From: Sipunculus nudus
Lineage: Eukaryota; Annelida; Sipuncula; Golfingiida; Sipunculidae
Reading direction: 5' to 3'
Assembly (NCBI GenBank): GCA_026874595.1
Contig: CM049316.1
Location: 14,325,839 to 14,389,838 of the forward strand
DNA length: 64,000 bases
The first letter of the stretch is position 1; each line of letters opens with the position of its first letter. The notes under the pieces are model-generated. The model was not told the DNA's origin. It ran no database searches and saw only the letters and a list, made by a program, of their open reading frames with translations. Both the position numbers and the translations under genes were made by a program. Shown one piece after another: positions 63,134 to 64,000 of this stretch.

Positions 63134-63890
63134 CTACAACATGAAATAAACATGTCCAGATTGGCCATTGCAGAAAACTACAGATACTGAAATAGCAATT
63201 GCACTTTGCGACATATATAAAACAAACCGTGGAATTTATGTCCTGAGATTCTGACTTTTGTTATTTTAGGTTCCTGTGATATTCATGCTTCTCAATATGT
63301 TTAAGTATTCATTTTCCTCTGAAGATGTCTCCATATGTCATAGTGCCTGTGTTTTAGTTTTCATTGTCCCCTAAATATGTCTCCAGTATAACTGCAGTTC
63401 AGTACCTGCTTTTGGCACAATTTTTCAAAGTATTAAGAATTCATTATATTCAGTCCTGTACCATGTATGTGTTAAAGTCACTTAAAAATCAATATTTTAC
63501 TGTGCATCTGCTATTAAGTGTGATTTCAACAGAATTTTATTTTCCTGTGTACATATAACATACAAAACCATCATTATACAAGACATCATAATTAAAAGCA
63601 CTCACATTGTGGATGAAAATATCTAATTTAATAACTGACAATGCAGAGCTCATATATCCATTCACACATATACATCCACATTACCCTTTTGTTAATGGAT
63701 GTATGGTTACACATTGTTAATAACACCTGGGAAAGGTAACGGCAATAGGGCGTATGCACTTAAGCCACGGGCAAGCTGATGTAGGGTCAAACAAGCTAGG
63801 GGCACAGCATCTGGACATCGGTCAGATGCAGGCTGTATCACTAGCTGACTACTCGGCGAATACAGTCCTATCATTGATCAATCATTAAAT
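63134..63890. other. intron upstream of exon 1 and 5' flank of the SAP-like frame
   Basis: Nothing coding. At 63758 the sequence TTAAGCCACGGGCAAGCTGA begins, whose first 11 bases equal the TTA plus AGCCACGG terminus of the Harbinger-like MITE at 41867. It lies 133 bp before the SAP-like ATG, so it may mark the end of a mobile element that carries that frame. Confidence 0.35.
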
Positions 63891-64000
63891 ATGGATGCAA
63901 ATTTCAGCAAAAAATCTGTTAAAGAGTTACAGTTGTGTCTGAAAGAAAGAGGGGTTGTAGCAGCACAAGCAAAGAAAGCTGAGCTAATTGACTTGTGTAA
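63891..64000 (+). CDS. start of a protein with SAP-like motif, cut by window edge
   Basis: An ATG at 63891 opens a frame to the window end with no stop (36 codons): MDANFSKKSVKELQLCLKER, then GVVAAQAKKAELIDLC. The pattern S/TVKELQxxLKERG...KKAELIDLC is that of a SAP motif, a short helix-turn-helix DNA-binding element. From memory, invertebrate genomes hold many repeat-encoded proteins that start with such a motif, some with a YqaJ-type nuclease domain further on. The rest of the protein is outside, so its role is unknown. It lies antisense inside or just upstream of the EDC4 intron before exon 1, and could be an intronic mobile-element gene. Confidence 0.6.
   Translation, partial: MDANFSKKSVKELQLCLKERGVVAAQAKKAELIDLC

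Overview
The window looks like nuclear DNA of a marine invertebrate, most likely a mollusc. It is AT-rich, has one gene with small exons and long introns, and is packed with repeats: MITEs, Helitron-like repeats with GACGGACGG tracts, and a Tc1/mariner relative with DD82E spacing. No bacterial operons, rRNA, tRNA or CRISPR arrays were seen. The species call is an inference from repeat style, not a database match.

Main gene: the minus strand carries the 3' two thirds of EDC4 (Ge-1/Hedls), the scaffold of the mRNA-decapping complex in P-bodies. Eighteen coding exons run from 63133 down to the stop at 12740. I placed every boundary by GT/AG sites and reading phase, and all 17 junctions agree in phase. 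They give about 919 residues: a Ser-rich and acidic linker (exons 1-7 here), coiled-coil segments (exons 8-15) and the conserved C-terminal helical domain (exons 16-18). The N-terminal WD40 part lies beyond 64000. About 2.8 kb of coding sequence is spread over 50 kb.

Layout. 1-12739 is downstream of the gene: Helitron-like repeats (1-4046), low-copy AT-rich DNA, two more copies of a dispersed repeat (6660-7950), then apparently single-copy DNA and the probable 3'UTR. 12740-19973 holds exons 18-15. The last intron contains a 33-bp minisatellite that copies the end of exon 17 plus its splice donor, and two inverted TA-flanked elements inserted in that array. 19974-46447 holds exons 14-4, a hAT-like element, a dead DD82E transposase, Harbinger-like MITEs and repeat copies. 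46448-59882 is a 13.4-kb intron with a three-level nest of elements (48060-51475), a long Helitron-like repeat (52631-55237) and a pogo-like element (56028-59281). 59883-63133 holds exons 3-1. At the right edge (63891-64000, plus strand) a separate reading frame with a SAP-like motif begins and runs out of the window.

Several insertions can be checked inside the window, because uninterrupted copies of the host repeat show the empty site. This fixes element ends and target-site duplications without outside data. The strongest unusual signals are the exon/donor-derived minisatellite, the nested element with CTCGCCTAGGCGAG arrays, and Helitron-like families that share head/tail design while swapping core modules.
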